From an uncultured Ruminococcus sp. (GTDB taxonomy: Bacteria; Bacillota; Clostridia; Oscillospirales; Acutalibacteraceae), in NCBI GenBank assembly GCA_902773135.1, contig CACYDP010000133.1, positions 1 through 34,517 of the forward strand: DNA of 34,517 nucleotides, in the 5' to 3' direction. The translations under genes and the position numbers were made by a program. The notes beneath the pieces were generated by a model that saw nothing but the letters and a program-made list of their open reading frames with translations, made no database searches and had not been told where the DNA came from. Positions 15,858-25,264 of this stretch are shown here, one piece after another; the first letter of the stretch is position 1, and every line of letters starts with the position of its first letter.

Positions 15858-17190
15858 AAAAGAAGAAATTAAACTTTCAGATCACTTCAATTACAAAAAA
15901 CTTTTTAAATTTACATTGCCGTCTGTTATAATGATGATATTCACTTCTATCTATGGGGTGATTGACGGCTTTTTTGTATCGAATTATGTTGGAAAGACAG
16001 AATTTGCGGCTGTTAATTTTATTATGCCGTTCTTGATGATTTTCGGAGCGGTGGGGTTTATGATAGGAACGGGCGGAAGTGCGTTAGTGGCAGCCACTTT
16101 AGGCAAAAAAGAAAATCAAAAGGCAAATGAGATTTTTTCGCTGCTGATATATGTTCTTACCGGGATAGGCATTATTTTTACAATTCTGGGGGTACTGTTT
16201 ATCAGACCCGTTACCGTAATGCTGGGTGCATCGGAAGCAATGACGGATTATTGTATCCGGTATGGAGAAATCATACTTTTTGCTATTGTGCCGTTTATGC
16301 TGCAAAATGTATTTCAGAGTTTTCTTGTTACCGCCGAGCGTCCTAAACTGGGGCTTTATATCACAGTAGCGGCAGGACTGTGCAATATTGTACTGGACTG
16401 GCTGTTGATGGCTGTTTTTTCTTTTGGAGTGGAAGGAGCGGCTTTTGCAACAGCGATCAGTCAGTTTGTAGGCGGTATGATTCCGCTTGTATATTTTATG
16501 TTCTCCAAAAACTGTATACTAAAACTTGGCAAAACCAAATTTTACGGCAGAGAACTGATAAAAGCCTGTGCCAACGGTTCATCGGAATTTATGACCAATG
16601 TGTCGATGTCCATTGTCAATATGCTATATAATTCGCAGCTGATGAAATTAGCCGGAGAGAACGGCGTTGCCGCATACGGAGTCATTATGTATGTGAATTT
16701 TATATTTGTTTCGGTATATATAGGCTATTCCATTGGTGCTGCACCGATTACGGCTTATCATTATGGAGCCGGCAATAGCGAAGAGCTCCAAAATGTACGG
16801 AAAAAAAGTGTCAGGATTATTTTTATACTTGCCTTTATACTTACGGCTCTGGCAGAACTGATGTCTTATCCGCTTTCCAGTCTTTTCGTCGGCTATGATG
16901 AGAATTTGTTTGGTATGACGTTAAGAGGCTTTATGTTCTATTCTCTGTCTTATCTGCTGTGCGGATTTAATATTTACGGTTCGTCGCTGTTTACTTCTCT
17001 CAATAACGGCGGCATATCAGCATTAATATCATTCGGCAGAATGTTTATTTTTCAAACGATGTCGGTCACGCTGCTGCCGATATTTCTCGGACTGGATGGA
17101 ATATGGCTGTCAATTGTGCTTGCGGAATTTTTATCACTGGCACTGACATCGGTTTGTTTTGTGATGAATCAGAAGAAATATCATTATTGA
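15850..17190 (+). CDS. MATE family efflux transporter
   Basis: A 446-aa polytopic protein with about twelve hydrophobic segments in two homologous halves, typical of the MATE/MepA group that exports cationic drugs or metabolites using Na+ or H+ gradients. The N-terminal LPSVIMMIFTSIYGVIDGFF signature is characteristic. The TTG start at 15850 has GGAGG eight bases upstream, within the HAD gene, and overlaps its end. Whether it exports a product of the Ter module is open; the overlap is suggestive only. A hairpin with a T6 tail follows the gene. Confidence 0.9.
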   Translation: MDKKEEIKLSDHFNYKKLFKFTLPSVIMMIFTSIYGVIDGFFVSNYVGKTEFAAVNFIMPFLMIFGAVGFMIGTGGSALVAATLGKKENQKANEIFSLLIYVLTGIGIIFTILGVLFIRPVTVMLGASEAMTDYCIRYGEIILFAIVPFMLQNVFQSFLVTAERPKLGLYITVAAGLCNIVLDWLLMAVFSFGVEGAAFATAISQFVGGMIPLVYFMFSKNCILKLGKTKFYGRELIKACANGSSEFMTNVSMSIVNMLYNSQLMKLAGENGVAAYGVIMYVNFIFVSVYIGYSIGAAPITAYHYGAGNSEELQNVRKKSVRIIFILAFILTALAELMSYPLSSLFVGYDENLFGMTLRGFMFYSLSYLLCGFNIYGSSLFTSLNNGGISALISFGRMFIFQTMSVTLLPIFLGLDGIWLSIVLAEFLSLALTSVCFVMNQKKYHY

Positions 17191-17199
17191 GGGTATGAA

Positions 17200-17231
17200 C
17201 AGAAATTTTTTATTCTTATTTCTGCTTTTTT
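17200..17231 (+). terminator. Intrinsic terminator after MATE gene
   Basis: CAGAAAT (17200-17206) pairs with ATTTCTG (17218-17224), followed by C and T6. The stem is short and AT-rich, so efficiency is probably moderate. Confidence 0.6.
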
Positions 17232-17233
17232 AC

Positions 17234-17280
17234 TTGAATATTTTAGCGTATATTGATATAATTTGTGTAATTGGTATAAT
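17234..17280 (+). promoter_or_regulatory. Two overlapping promoters for SulP gene
   Basis: TTGAAT (17234-17239) with a 17-base spacer to TATAAT (17257-17262) is followed by TTGATA (17253-17258) with a 16-base spacer to TATAAT (17275-17280), the latter preceded by an extended TGG. Both precede the TTG start at 17323 and its GGGGTGAG ribosome site. Confidence 0.6.
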
Positions 17281-17322
17281 CGTGCTGATTCGGAAATACA
17301 ATGCTTCTCGGGGTGAGAAAAT

Positions 17323-19599
17323 TTGAATACACTGATAAAACAATATAAGGAGAAGTTTTTTTCCGAACATAAAAAATCGGATTTTATAAAAGATATTTTC
17401 GGTGGAGTGATTGTTGCATTGGTATCGATCCCGATTTCGATGGGTTATGCACAAATAGCAGGTCTGCCGATGCAGTACGGTCTGTATGGCTCAGTTTTTC
17501 CCATATTATTTTTCGGGCTTCTGACGAGCACACACGATTTTGTCTTTGGGGTTGATGCGGCTCCGGCCGCACTGACGGGTGCTGTTATTGCCTCAATGGG
17601 AGTTGCCGCCGAAAGTGAAGAAGCTGTGAAGATAGTGCCGGTTATCTCTTTTTTTGTAGCTTGCTGGCTGCTTTTATTTTATCTTATTAAAGCAGGAAAA
17701 GCCGTTCAATATATTTCTGAACCTGTTATGGGAGGTTTTGTATCGGGAATATGCTGTTCGATTATATTGATACAGATACCGAAACTTTTCGGGGGGACGG
17801 CAGGCTCGGGTGAAGGTCCCGAACTGGTAAAGCATATCATCGGTCAGTTTTCTGAATTTAACCCGGCAGCGTTTCTGTTGGGAATGGTAACAATCGTTAT
17901 TATTCTTATGAGCAGAAAATTGATTCCAAAAGTTCCGATGTCGGTGATTATGATGGTAGCAGGAGCTTTACTGACAGTGGTGCTGCGAGTGGATTCATTC
18001 GGAGTCAAGCTGCTGCCGGAGGTGCAAAGTGGTTTTCCGGGATTTCGTATGCTTACAGCCATTCCGGATATAAGCGAATTTGCTGATATGGCGTTTTATT
18101 CGCTGAGTATTGCCGTTGTCATTATGGCAGAATCGCTGCTTGCTTCCAAAGCAAATGCACTGAAAGACGGATACAAGCTGAACAGCAATCGTGAGATTCT
18201 TTCCTATTCTGTCAGCAATTTCGCATCGGCACTGACAGGCTGCTGTCCTGTCAACGGAAGTGTTTCCCGAACGGGCATTGTCCGTCAGTTCGGTTCAAAG
18301 TCGCAGTGGCTGTCTATTTTTGCCTGCTTATCAATGCTGCTGGTTCTTTATTTCGGAACGTTTATCATTGCCTATCTGCCGGTTCCGGTTTTGACGGCAA
18401 TTGTGATTACAGCTTTGATGGGAGCTTGTGAGTTTGATATAGCAGCAAGGCTCTGGAAGACAAGCAGAAATGAGTTTTATATTTTTTTGGCGGCATTTTT
18501 GGGAGTGTTGATTTTTGGTACGGTATACGGAGTGGTTATTGGTGTGGTGCTTTCGTTTGTGGCAGTCATCATTCGTGCCGTTGTTCCGCCAAGAAGCTTT
18601 ATGGGAATCATAGAGGGCAAAAATGGGTTTTATAATCTCGGCAGGCACAGTCAGGCAAAGCCGATCAAAAATGTCATTATTTACCGTTTTGGAGGAAATT
18701 TGTTTTTCGGTAATATTGATACTTTCCAGAATGATATTGAAAATGCTGTCAAAGACGATACCAAATATATTATTGTCCATGCCGGAGCCATTGGAAGTAT
18801 TGATATTACTGCTTCGGACAGACTGATGATAATGTACAGGAATTTCCGTAAAAGAGGGATACGTTTTTATATTACCGAGCATGTAGGGGAACTGAACGAT
18901 CAGCTCAGAAAATACGGAGAAACCGAACTGATTAAAAACGGTGCGGTACGTATGACAACCGTTTTGGCATTGAGAGATTCGGGTATCAGACGGCCATATA
19001 TTCCCGAAGAAAATGATGTGAAGTCCCCTTCAGTCAAAAAAACGGATTCCAAAAAATTTTTGCTGAGAAGAAAGTCTGAGAAAAAAGAACGTACCTATTA
19101 TGAAACAAGTGTGCTGAAAGGTGCTAAAAGTATACAGGCAGAGTTGGAGTGGGCTTTCGGATCCGATGCCGAATCAATCAAGAAAAAAATACTTGATGAT
19201 ATTTTTAATACCATCAAAGATTTTGATTCAATGAGTGAAAACGAATTTAAAAGTGCGGAACTGACAAACCGTTGGGGACGTATGAATATGTTTGATGAAG
19301 ATGAATTCCTTGACAGACTTGAAATTCGTCTGACGGAATATCCCGAAAGGTATGAAAACATCGAAGGGGTGATTGAAAAAAGACGAGCCTTCATCGAGCA
19401 GAATATGTATGAGCTTGACCCGGATTTTCTGATAAGACTGAAAACACAGCGTGATCTGACAGACAGAGAACTGAAAAAAACGGATACACGAGCCTATGAG
19501 TATATTCAAAAAAGAAGAAAACAGCATATTGAATATCTTAAAAAGTCAAATCCGGAGCTTGCCGAAAAATATGAAGATTTATATCGTCAAAAGGTCTGA
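17323..19599 (+). CDS. SulP family anion transporter with STAS domain and extra C-terminal region
   Basis: A 758-aa protein. Residues about 20-425 form the SulP membrane domain (IPISMGYAQIAGLP near the start, the usual signature). A STAS domain lies at about 447-560 (NVIIYRFGGNLFFGNIDTF). The family carries sulfate, bicarbonate or other anions; the substrate here cannot be told from sequence. After STAS comes an unusual charged, helical tail of about 185 residues (575-758), beginning with a basic KKTDSKKFLLRRKSEKK linker, which I do not recognise. The TTG start is supported by GGGGTGAG upstream. It has its own promoters and stands alone. Confidence 0.9.
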   Translation: MNTLIKQYKEKFFSEHKKSDFIKDIFGGVIVALVSIPISMGYAQIAGLPMQYGLYGSVFPILFFGLLTSTHDFVFGVDAAPAALTGAVIASMGVAAESEEAVKIVPVISFFVACWLLLFYLIKAGKAVQYISEPVMGGFVSGICCSIILIQIPKLFGGTAGSGEGPELVKHIIGQFSEFNPAAFLLGMVTIVIILMSRKLIPKVPMSVIMMVAGALLTVVLRVDSFGVKLLPEVQSGFPGFRMLTAIPDISEFADMAFYSLSIAVVIMAESLLASKANALKDGYKLNSNREILSYSVSNFASALTGCCPVNGSVSRTGIVRQFGSKSQWLSIFACLSMLLVLYFGTFIIAYLPVPVLTAIVITALMGACEFDIAARLWKTSRNEFYIFLAAFLGVLIFGTVYGVVIGVVLSFVAVIIRAVVPPRSFMGIIEGKNGFYNLGRHSQAKPIKNVIIYRFGGNLFFGNIDTFQNDIENAVKDDTKYIIVHAGAIGSIDITASDRLMIMYRNFRKRGIRFYITEHVGELNDQLRKYGETELIKNGAVRMTTVLALRDSGIRRPYIPEENDVKSPSVKKTDSKKFLLRRKSEKKERTYYETSVLKGAKSIQAELEWAFGSDAESIKKKILDDIFNTIKDFDSMSENEFKSAELTNRWGRMNMFDEDEFLDRLEIRLTEYPERYENIEGVIEKRRAFIEQNMYELDPDFLIRLKTQRDLTDRELKKTDTRAYEYIQKRRKQHIEYLKKSNPELAEKYEDLYRQKV

Positions 19600-19636
19600 T
19601 AAAATTTTCAGGAAGGAAACTTGCAAGATGATGTAA

Positions 19637-19665
19637 TTGACAAAATGATGTTACAGTAGTATTAT
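19637..19665 (+). promoter_or_regulatory. Promoter for PAS/GGDEF/EAL gene
   Basis: TTGACA (19637-19642), a 17-base spacer and TATTAT (19660-19665) give a strong sigma-A promoter with a leader of about 140 bases. I looked for a GEMM c-di-GMP riboswitch in that leader and see none. Confidence 0.65.
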
Positions 19666-19682
19666 TTTATTAAGGAAATTTT

Positions 19683-19696
19683 TGATAACGTTTACT
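19683..19696 (+). promoter_or_regulatory. Possible cre-like (CcpA) site
   Basis: TGATAACGTTTACT matches about 12 of 14 positions of the catabolite-responsive element consensus and lies just downstream of the predicted transcription start, where CcpA binding would repress. The match is imperfect and may be chance in AT-rich DNA. Confidence 0.25.
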
Positions 19697-19813
19697 TATT
19701 GTGAATATAAGTACGGCTGTAAATAATGGATCTGTAAGAATCAAAACATTCATTGTATATCGAATGACAAAAGTATCAATCATTATTTCTTATCATCCCG
19801 GAGGTGCGAAACC

Positions 19814-22800
19814 TTGAATACTGAAGAAAAAAATATTTACGGTGAACAGCATAAATTGATGAGGGAATCACTGATCCCCTTTGCGGTTTTTGAATACAGC
19901 GGCAGCGGCGTTGATACAGTTGTTGTAAGTGACGGCTTGTGCGAAATGTACGGAAAAACACGTGATAAACTGATCGAGCATTTTAATAAGGATATTTTTC
20001 AGAATGTGAATTATGAAGATGCTGAAAAAACGGCAAAGCTGACAGAACTGTTTTCCGGAAAAACTGATGTGTGCAGCGTTTGCTATCGTGAAAGAATCAA
20101 CGGTGAAATTCGTCTGATGAATATTCATGCAAAAGCATCCGTTGTTGACGGCAAACGGCTCTGTACCGTTAATTTTAATGATATAACCGATAATGTATCT
20201 GCTTTTGTGGGAACTGCGTTTACCGAATTTCAGGGCGGAAACAATATACTTGACAATTTTATAAAAGGTATGGACAACGATTCTCCTTTTGATGATTTTG
20301 AATCGCAGTATTACAGTGTATGGAATCTGTCAACGGGAAAATGTATCTATGTGTCCGATTCGGATTATGCTGTATGTAAACTCGGAAAAGATATTGATTA
20401 TGATCTGTATTTCCAGATGTATTATAATCATCTTGATTATGATGAAGACAGAGAATGCTTTGAAGCACTTACTCCCGAAAATCTCAAGAGATCTTTTCTC
20501 GAGCAAAGAACTCTGTCGGAGTTCAGTATTAAGGTAGGTGCTTATGCCGGCAGATTTTATCTGAAAGTGATACCCTCACTGATGTTTTCGTCCCACGATA
20601 ACAGTCTTTATCTGAAATTACAGTTCAGAAATATTACGCAGGACGTACTGTTTGACAATATGATCAATGCAACGGCATCGGAAATTATTGATTTTGCGGC
20701 GTATGTCAATCAAAAGGGCAATGTCTATTATCTTGATACTGATCAGGAGCAGGAAACAGACAGAAAATACTGCAACGGCAAGCTGTCTGATTTGGTAGAA
20801 TTGTTTTCTTCCAAGCTCGGTTATAATTTTGAAAATGCACTGGCGATAAAAGAATTTATCAAAACCAAGTGCGGCGAAAAAGAAGTTTCATTTACCAACA
20901 AGTTATCGGACAGACGTGTGATACGCATTAATATTAAAAAAATCAATGACAACAAACATTATTATTTTGTTTCTTGTAAGGATATTACGGAAATGCTCGG
21001 AATGGAGTCGGCATCTTATTATGATGACCTGACAGGACTTCCGAATATGATGCATTTCAGAAACAGTGCTATTACTGTTTGCGGTGAAATGAAAAGCAAG
21101 GGCATTGTACCGGCTTTTGTCTATTTTGATTTACGTGATATGAAGGCGGTCAATGAAAATTACGGCTTTGCGAAAGGCAACGGTATACTGACAGGCACAT
21201 CCTATGTATTGTGTTCTGTGTTCAAGGGTGATACCGTTTCCAGATTTGCGGATGACCATTTCGTTGTGCTTACGGACAGGAACCACCTTGAAGAAAAACT
21301 GGAAAAAGTTTACGATGAAGTATTGAATAACCCGTCGGGGATTCCGATACAGATCTGTGCCGGAATCTATGTTTATGAAGGCAGACAGAAACTGGATATT
21401 ATTGCCGCCTGCGACCGTGCAAGGCTTGCCTGCAAAAGTCTGAAAGGCGACTATAATCATAAATATAAATTTTTTGACCGTGCAATGTTTGACGGTTATC
21501 ATCAGCGTCAGCACATTTTGACGCATTTTAACGAGGCATTGGAAAAAGGCTGGATTAAATTATATTACCAACCGATTATCCGCACAATCACGGGAAATGT
21601 CTGCGATATGGAGGCACTTTCAAGATGGATTGATCCCGAAAGAGGAATGCTTGCTCCGTCACAGTTTATACCCGTACTCGAAGAGCACCAGCTTATCAGT
21701 AAACTGGATTTTTATATGGTACGCAAAATATGCGAAAACCTGAAAGAACAGCAAAAAAGAAATTTACCTGTGGTTCCCGTATCGGTCAATCTTTCAAGGG
21801 TGGATTTTGAGCAGTGTGATGTTGTTGACAGCATACTTGAGATTGTCGATGAATACGGTGTTTCTCATTCTATGATTACCATAGAAATTACGGAAAGTGC
21901 AGTCGTCAACAACCAACAGTTTTTGAATAAACAAATAGACCGTTTCCGTGAGGCGGGATTTGAGGTATGGATGGACGATTTCGGCAGCGAATATTCATCA
22001 TTGAATACCTTGCAGGAATTTGATTTTGACCTGATCAAACTGGATATGAAGTTTATGAAGAATTTCAGCCTTACGGGAAAAAATCACGCCATACTTTCTG
22101 ATGTTGTTGGTATGGTTTCAAGACTTGGCATTCATACGCTTGCAGAAGGTGTTCAGACCGAAGAACAGCTAAAATTCCTGAGTGATATAGGATGTGAAAA
22201 AGCACAGGGTTATCTGTTCAGCAGACCTATGCCGTGCGAATATTTTATTGAACGTTCGGCACGTCCGGATGAAAAACTGAAGTATGACGATTTAGACCAT
22301 TCTTCTTATTATAATAAAATCGGTTCTGTGAATTTTAAAGATTCGATTCTCATGGAAATGGACGATAATATCAGCAATATCATCAGCGGTATACCGGCAG
22401 CCGTCATAGAATATCGTGATGATCAATATAAAATACTGAAAGCAAACGACGCTTACAAAAAATATCTTGTGATGACAGGTGTGCTGACGGAACCGTTGGA
22501 AGACAAAAACTATCTCCAGCTGGATATAGAACCTACCGATAAATTCAAACAAACGGTTCTACGCTGTTTTCATTCAAAACGATGGGAAAGCATTGCAGAT
22601 GATGAAGAAGGCAATGTTTCAGTGTCTTCCAGACTTCTTTGTATTACCTACGATAAAAAGACCAATGTTGGTGCGGTAATGGTTATTATCAACCGTACCT
22701 ACTGGACAGATGAAGAAAAACTTTATGCGGAAAATGAATATCATTTTAATACTAATCTTCTCTGGATGGCGGGCAAAGGTCTGGCAGGGTTGCTCGGATA

Positions 22801-23659
22801 CCGATCTATATACGACTTTTTATCTGTTTCGTGTTATCTGCATGTCAATCTGACAAAAAATATGATAGAAGAAGTTCATCTGAGTAAAGATGATGTAAAA
22901 CGTATGGGTGCGGATTATTTCAAAACGTATGATGATTTTGTTGTTGCTGAAATGAGCAGCCAGCCGGAATCCGTCATTACACAAGAACAGATTGATTATT
23001 ATGACAGAAAAACATTGATACGCAGATTTCTTGAAGAAGAAAGTTCTGCCGATATCGAATTCAGACGTGTCTATGACAGAGAATATCGTTGGAAACATAT
23101 GATATGCCGAATGAACAATGTGAATGACGAAATTCACGCATGGTTCTTTATGTATGATATAAATGACTTTATCGTGCATAATCAGGCAATGCAAAGACGT
23201 GCAGAAAATGATGGACTCACAGGACTACTGAACCAGACCACCGCCATTGACAGCATCACCGAATATCTGAAAAATGCCAACGATGAAAGCTGTGCTTTGA
23301 TTATGGTTGACATCAATAATTTTAAATCCTATAATGATAAGTATGGTCACGGATACGGAGATAATATTATCCGTCAATTTGCGAAAATTCTGAATGAAGA
23401 ATTTTCCGATGACTGTATACTCGGCAGAGTAGGCGGAGATGAGTTTATCATATTGGTGAAACATTGTGATGAACAGCGGGTTAAAGAAATTACAGAAGAG
23501 CTGAAAAATAAAGAGTATTTATCGGTATGTGACGGCATCAAAGAGAATTTTACTGTTTCACTGGGTTATGCGATGTATCCTACTCAGGAAAAGCAGTTTC
23601 ACGAGTTATACAGACGTGCGGACATCGCAATGTATTCCTCTAAACCGAAGAACAACTGA
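19814..23659 (+). CDS. Multi-PAS GGDEF-EAL-GGDEF c-di-GMP signalling protein
   Basis: A 1281-aa protein without membrane helices. Order: PAS-like regions in the first 400 residues; a degenerate GGDEF (FADDHF at 478-483); an EAL phosphodiesterase domain starting at E600; two further PAS-like regions (about 850-1110); and a C-terminal GGDEF with an intact GGDEF at 1207-1211. The EAL keeps its catalytic set (EAL, SVNLS, EITES, DDFG, IKLD, AEG, AQGY). The last GGDEF lacks an RxxD inhibitory site at the usual place. It can therefore be expected to make and degrade c-di-GMP, with the degenerate GGDEF perhaps binding GTP as regulator. The TTG start follows GGAGGTG by eight bases. Monocistronic. Confidence 0.92.
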   Translation: MNTEEKNIYGEQHKLMRESLIPFAVFEYSGSGVDTVVVSDGLCEMYGKTRDKLIEHFNKDIFQNVNYEDAEKTAKLTELFSGKTDVCSVCYRERINGEIRLMNIHAKASVVDGKRLCTVNFNDITDNVSAFVGTAFTEFQGGNNILDNFIKGMDNDSPFDDFESQYYSVWNLSTGKCIYVSDSDYAVCKLGKDIDYDLYFQMYYNHLDYDEDRECFEALTPENLKRSFLEQRTLSEFSIKVGAYAGRFYLKVIPSLMFSSHDNSLYLKLQFRNITQDVLFDNMINATASEIIDFAAYVNQKGNVYYLDTDQEQETDRKYCNGKLSDLVELFSSKLGYNFENALAIKEFIKTKCGEKEVSFTNKLSDRRVIRINIKKINDNKHYYFVSCKDITEMLGMESASYYDDLTGLPNMMHFRNSAITVCGEMKSKGIVPAFVYFDLRDMKAVNENYGFAKGNGILTGTSYVLCSVFKGDTVSRFADDHFVVLTDRNHLEEKLEKVYDEVLNNPSGIPIQICAGIYVYEGRQKLDIIAACDRARLACKSLKGDYNHKYKFFDRAMFDGYHQRQHILTHFNEALEKGWIKLYYQPIIRTITGNVCDMEALSRWIDPERGMLAPSQFIPVLEEHQLISKLDFYMVRKICENLKEQQKRNLPVVPVSVNLSRVDFEQCDVVDSILEIVDEYGVSHSMITIEITESAVVNNQQFLNKQIDRFREAGFEVWMDDFGSEYSSLNTLQEFDFDLIKLDMKFMKNFSLTGKNHAILSDVVGMVSRLGIHTLAEGVQTEEQLKFLSDIGCEKAQGYLFSRPMPCEYFIERSARPDEKLKYDDLDHSSYYNKIGSVNFKDSILMEMDDNISNIISGIPAAVIEYRDDQYKILKANDAYKKYLVMTGVLTEPLEDKNYLQLDIEPTDKFKQTVLRCFHSKRWESIADDEEGNVSVSSRLLCITYDKKTNVGAVMVIINRTYWTDEEKLYAENEYHFNTNLLWMAGKGLAGLLGYRSIYDFLSVSCYLHVNLTKNMIEEVHLSKDDVKRMGADYFKTYDDFVVAEMSSQPESVITQEQIDYYDRKTLIRRFLEEESSADIEFRRVYDREYRWKHMICRMNNVNDEIHAWFFMYDINDFIVHNQAMQRRAENDGLTGLLNQTTAIDSITEYLKNANDESCALIMVDINNFKSYNDKYGHGYGDNIIRQFAKILNEEFSDDCILGRVGGDEFIILVKHCDEQRVKEITEELKNKEYLSVCDGIKENFTVSLGYAMYPTQEKQFHELYRRADIAMYSSKPKNN

Positions 23660-23735
23660 TGCCAAAAATTGCTGTTATTATGACGTTACATCTCCATCGG
23701 GAGAATGAGGCTGATTATTTTAAAATGATGTAATC

Positions 23736-23775
23736 AACAGGCAGACATTCAAATTCAGAATGCCTGCCTGTTTTT
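23736..23775 (+). terminator. Intrinsic terminator after c-di-GMP gene
   Basis: AACAGGCAG-A-CATTC (23736-23750) pairs with GAATG-C-CTGCCTGTT (23758-23772) with a single A-C mismatch, and T5 follows. It lies before the convergent gene that ends at 23814. Confidence 0.85.
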
Positions 23776-23813
23776 ACGCAAATATTTTTGAGTATTATTA
23801 GTATGACCTGAAT

Positions 23814-24776
23814 CTATACTGATACCGAGTTTTCAGTGATTTCCAAGGTCGTACTGTCATATTTTCTTTCGGGATAGATCCTCCTGTTAAACTCATCGAT
23901 CATCATTTCACACTGAAATTCATCTAACCGGACATTGATGGCTTTTGTTTTTCCGTCAGGGGCTGTATATATCACACGGACATAATATCTGTATTCCTGC
24001 CCGGAATACAGATTATCTTCATATTGCTTGACCCGAACCATTTTTCTTGTCATATCCTGTATGGAATTGTTATCAATAGCATATATACACTTATGGGTAT
24101 ATATTACAGTATAACGGCTTCCTATATTAATGCCGTTGTCACCAAATGACAGCATTTTTCCTTTTGTATAGGATTTTTCAATTTCAGTCAGATCTGTCTG
24201 CTGTTTCAAGAATTTTTGCACAGGACCTGATATGATACCGTGCAGCCCTACCGAAAAAATTACTCCGCCCAAAAGTATCCCCCAAATTGCTGTTGCTTTA
24301 TCCTTGATCTCTGTCATTGGAATGAAAAGGATCAATATTGATCCGACAGTCAGAAGAATCCCTAATCTGATACATACCCAGTTATGTTTGCGGTATCTTT
24401 TCTTCAGATCGTGTACCAATCCTTTTTCGCTGATCGTTTCAAACGGGTGATTTTCCTTATACTCATAGTAGGCTGTTTTCCATTCCGGTTGACGATATTT
24501 CGCACCGGAGAGAAAATCCTGCTTATCCTTTTCAGAACGTTTGTCCTGCCGTTTTTCTTTAAAGAATGCGTAGACAGCATAAAAAACCAGGGAACCCATA
24601 GAGATAACTGCAATCACTAAATATTTAATATCACCGGTGAAAAAATAAATTCCCCCAAGCACGGCAAATGCACAAACTGCTATAATGATGACCAGTATAA
24701 GGTTTTTCTTTGGGTCAATCACCGTATTATTTGCCTTATATATTTCTTCCATTTTTTCCTTAAGCTTTTCAATCAT
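23814..24776 (-). CDS. Uncharacterised membrane protein with C-terminal PH-like region
   Basis: A 320-aa protein I do not recognise. Two pairs of membrane helices lie at about 25-70 and 133-180, separated by a basic cytosolic loop (KEKRQDKRSEKDKQ). The last 120 residues (from GKMLSFGDNGINIG) alternate beta strands and end in a helix, a layout like bacterial PH or YcxB-like domains; this is a guess from pattern. The ATG follows AAGGAAAA. It stands alone between the terminator at 23736 and the tRNA gene. No promoter stood out. Confidence 0.7.
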   Translation of the reverse strand: MIEKLKEKMEEIYKANNTVIDPKKNLILVIIIAVCAFAVLGGIYFFTGDIKYLVIAVISMGSLVFYAVYAFFKEKRQDKRSEKDKQDFLSGAKYRQPEWKTAYYEYKENHPFETISEKGLVHDLKKRYRKHNWVCIRLGILLTVGSILILFIPMTEIKDKATAIWGILLGGVIFSVGLHGIISGPVQKFLKQQTDLTEIEKSYTKGKMLSFGDNGINIGSRYTVIYTHKCIYAIDNNSIQDMTRKMVRVKQYEDNLYSGQEYRYYVRVIYTAPDGKTKAINVRLDEFQCEMMIDEFNRRIYPERKYDSTTLEITENSVSV

Positions 24777-24918
24777 ACTGTTTTCCTTCTTATTAGTTAT
24801 CTTACCGTTATTTTTTCAAGCGTCCTGATATCGAAATCCCTATCTGATGGCAGCACTAACCATTACTGTTAACTAAATGGATAATACAAGTAAAAATCCG
24901 AAAGGCATCATAACAGTT

Positions 24919-24966
24919 GATATAGCAATAGGCGAGGAATCTTCATTCCTCGCCTATTGCTATATC
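24919..24966. repeat. Perfect 21-bp hairpin just 3' of tRNA-Arg
   Basis: Arms 24919-24939 and 24946-24966 are exact reverse complements with a six-base TCTTCA loop. It begins five bases after the tRNA 3' end on the minus strand. No T-run follows on either strand, so a standard intrinsic terminator is doubtful, although stopping or protecting the tRNA transcript is the simplest role. Confidence 0.7.
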
Positions 24967-24971
24967 TATCG

Positions 24972-25045
24972 CGCGCCGGGAGGGACTCGAACCCCCGACC
25001 TACTGGTTCGTAGCCAGTCACTCTATCCAGCTGAGCTACCGGCGC
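24972..25045 (-). tRNA. tRNA-Arg (anticodon ACG)
   Basis: On the minus strand GCGCCGG (from 25045) pairs with CCGGCGC (ending 24973), with a G discriminator at 24972. The D arm carries AGCTGGATAGA. The anticodon stem is ACTGG/CCAGT around CTACGAA, giving ACG, which is read as ICG after deamination. The T loop is TTCGAGT. CCA is not encoded. Confidence 0.95.
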
Positions 25046-25072
25046 ATACCGTCTTTTTCAGACTGCCTAAAT

Positions 25073-25101
25073 ATAATAACATATAAAAATAAAAATTGCA
25101 A
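25073..25101 (-). promoter_or_regulatory. Promoter for tRNA-Arg
   Basis: On the minus strand TTGCAA (25101-25096), a 17-base spacer and TATTAT (25078-25073) lie about 28 bases upstream of the mature tRNA 5' end. Confidence 0.6.
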
Positions 25102-25176
25102 GAGGTATTTTGAAATTTATTGAAAAAATTTTTTTGCACCTTGCCGTTCCATCAAAGTCACCTGTGCAAAACCATT

Positions 25177-25218
25177 AAAAAAGAGGGAGGAACTTTTCTT
25201 CTTAGAAAAGTTCCTCCC
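25177..25218 (-). terminator. Intrinsic terminator after rbfA
   Basis: GGGAGGAACTTTTCT (25185-25199) pairs exactly with AGAAAAGTTCCTCCC (25204-25218) around a four-base loop. On the minus strand it is followed by a T6 run (plus-strand A's at 25177-25182). It lies about 45 bases after the rbfA stop. Confidence 0.9.
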
Positions 25219-25264
25219 AAAAGCAGATTGCTCTGCGGCTGGCGGAGCAATTGTTGATTCAGCA

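Noticed and set aside
19666..19813. c-di-GMP (GEMM) riboswitch in the leader of the GGDEF/EAL gene
   Set aside because: The conserved GEMM core motifs and paired helices are absent from the AT-rich leader.
24877..25086. 69-codon plus-strand frame across the tRNA-Arg gene
   Set aside because: It reads through the antisense of a tRNA (the GGTRTPDLLVRSQ-type peptide is a known artefact of tRNA translation).
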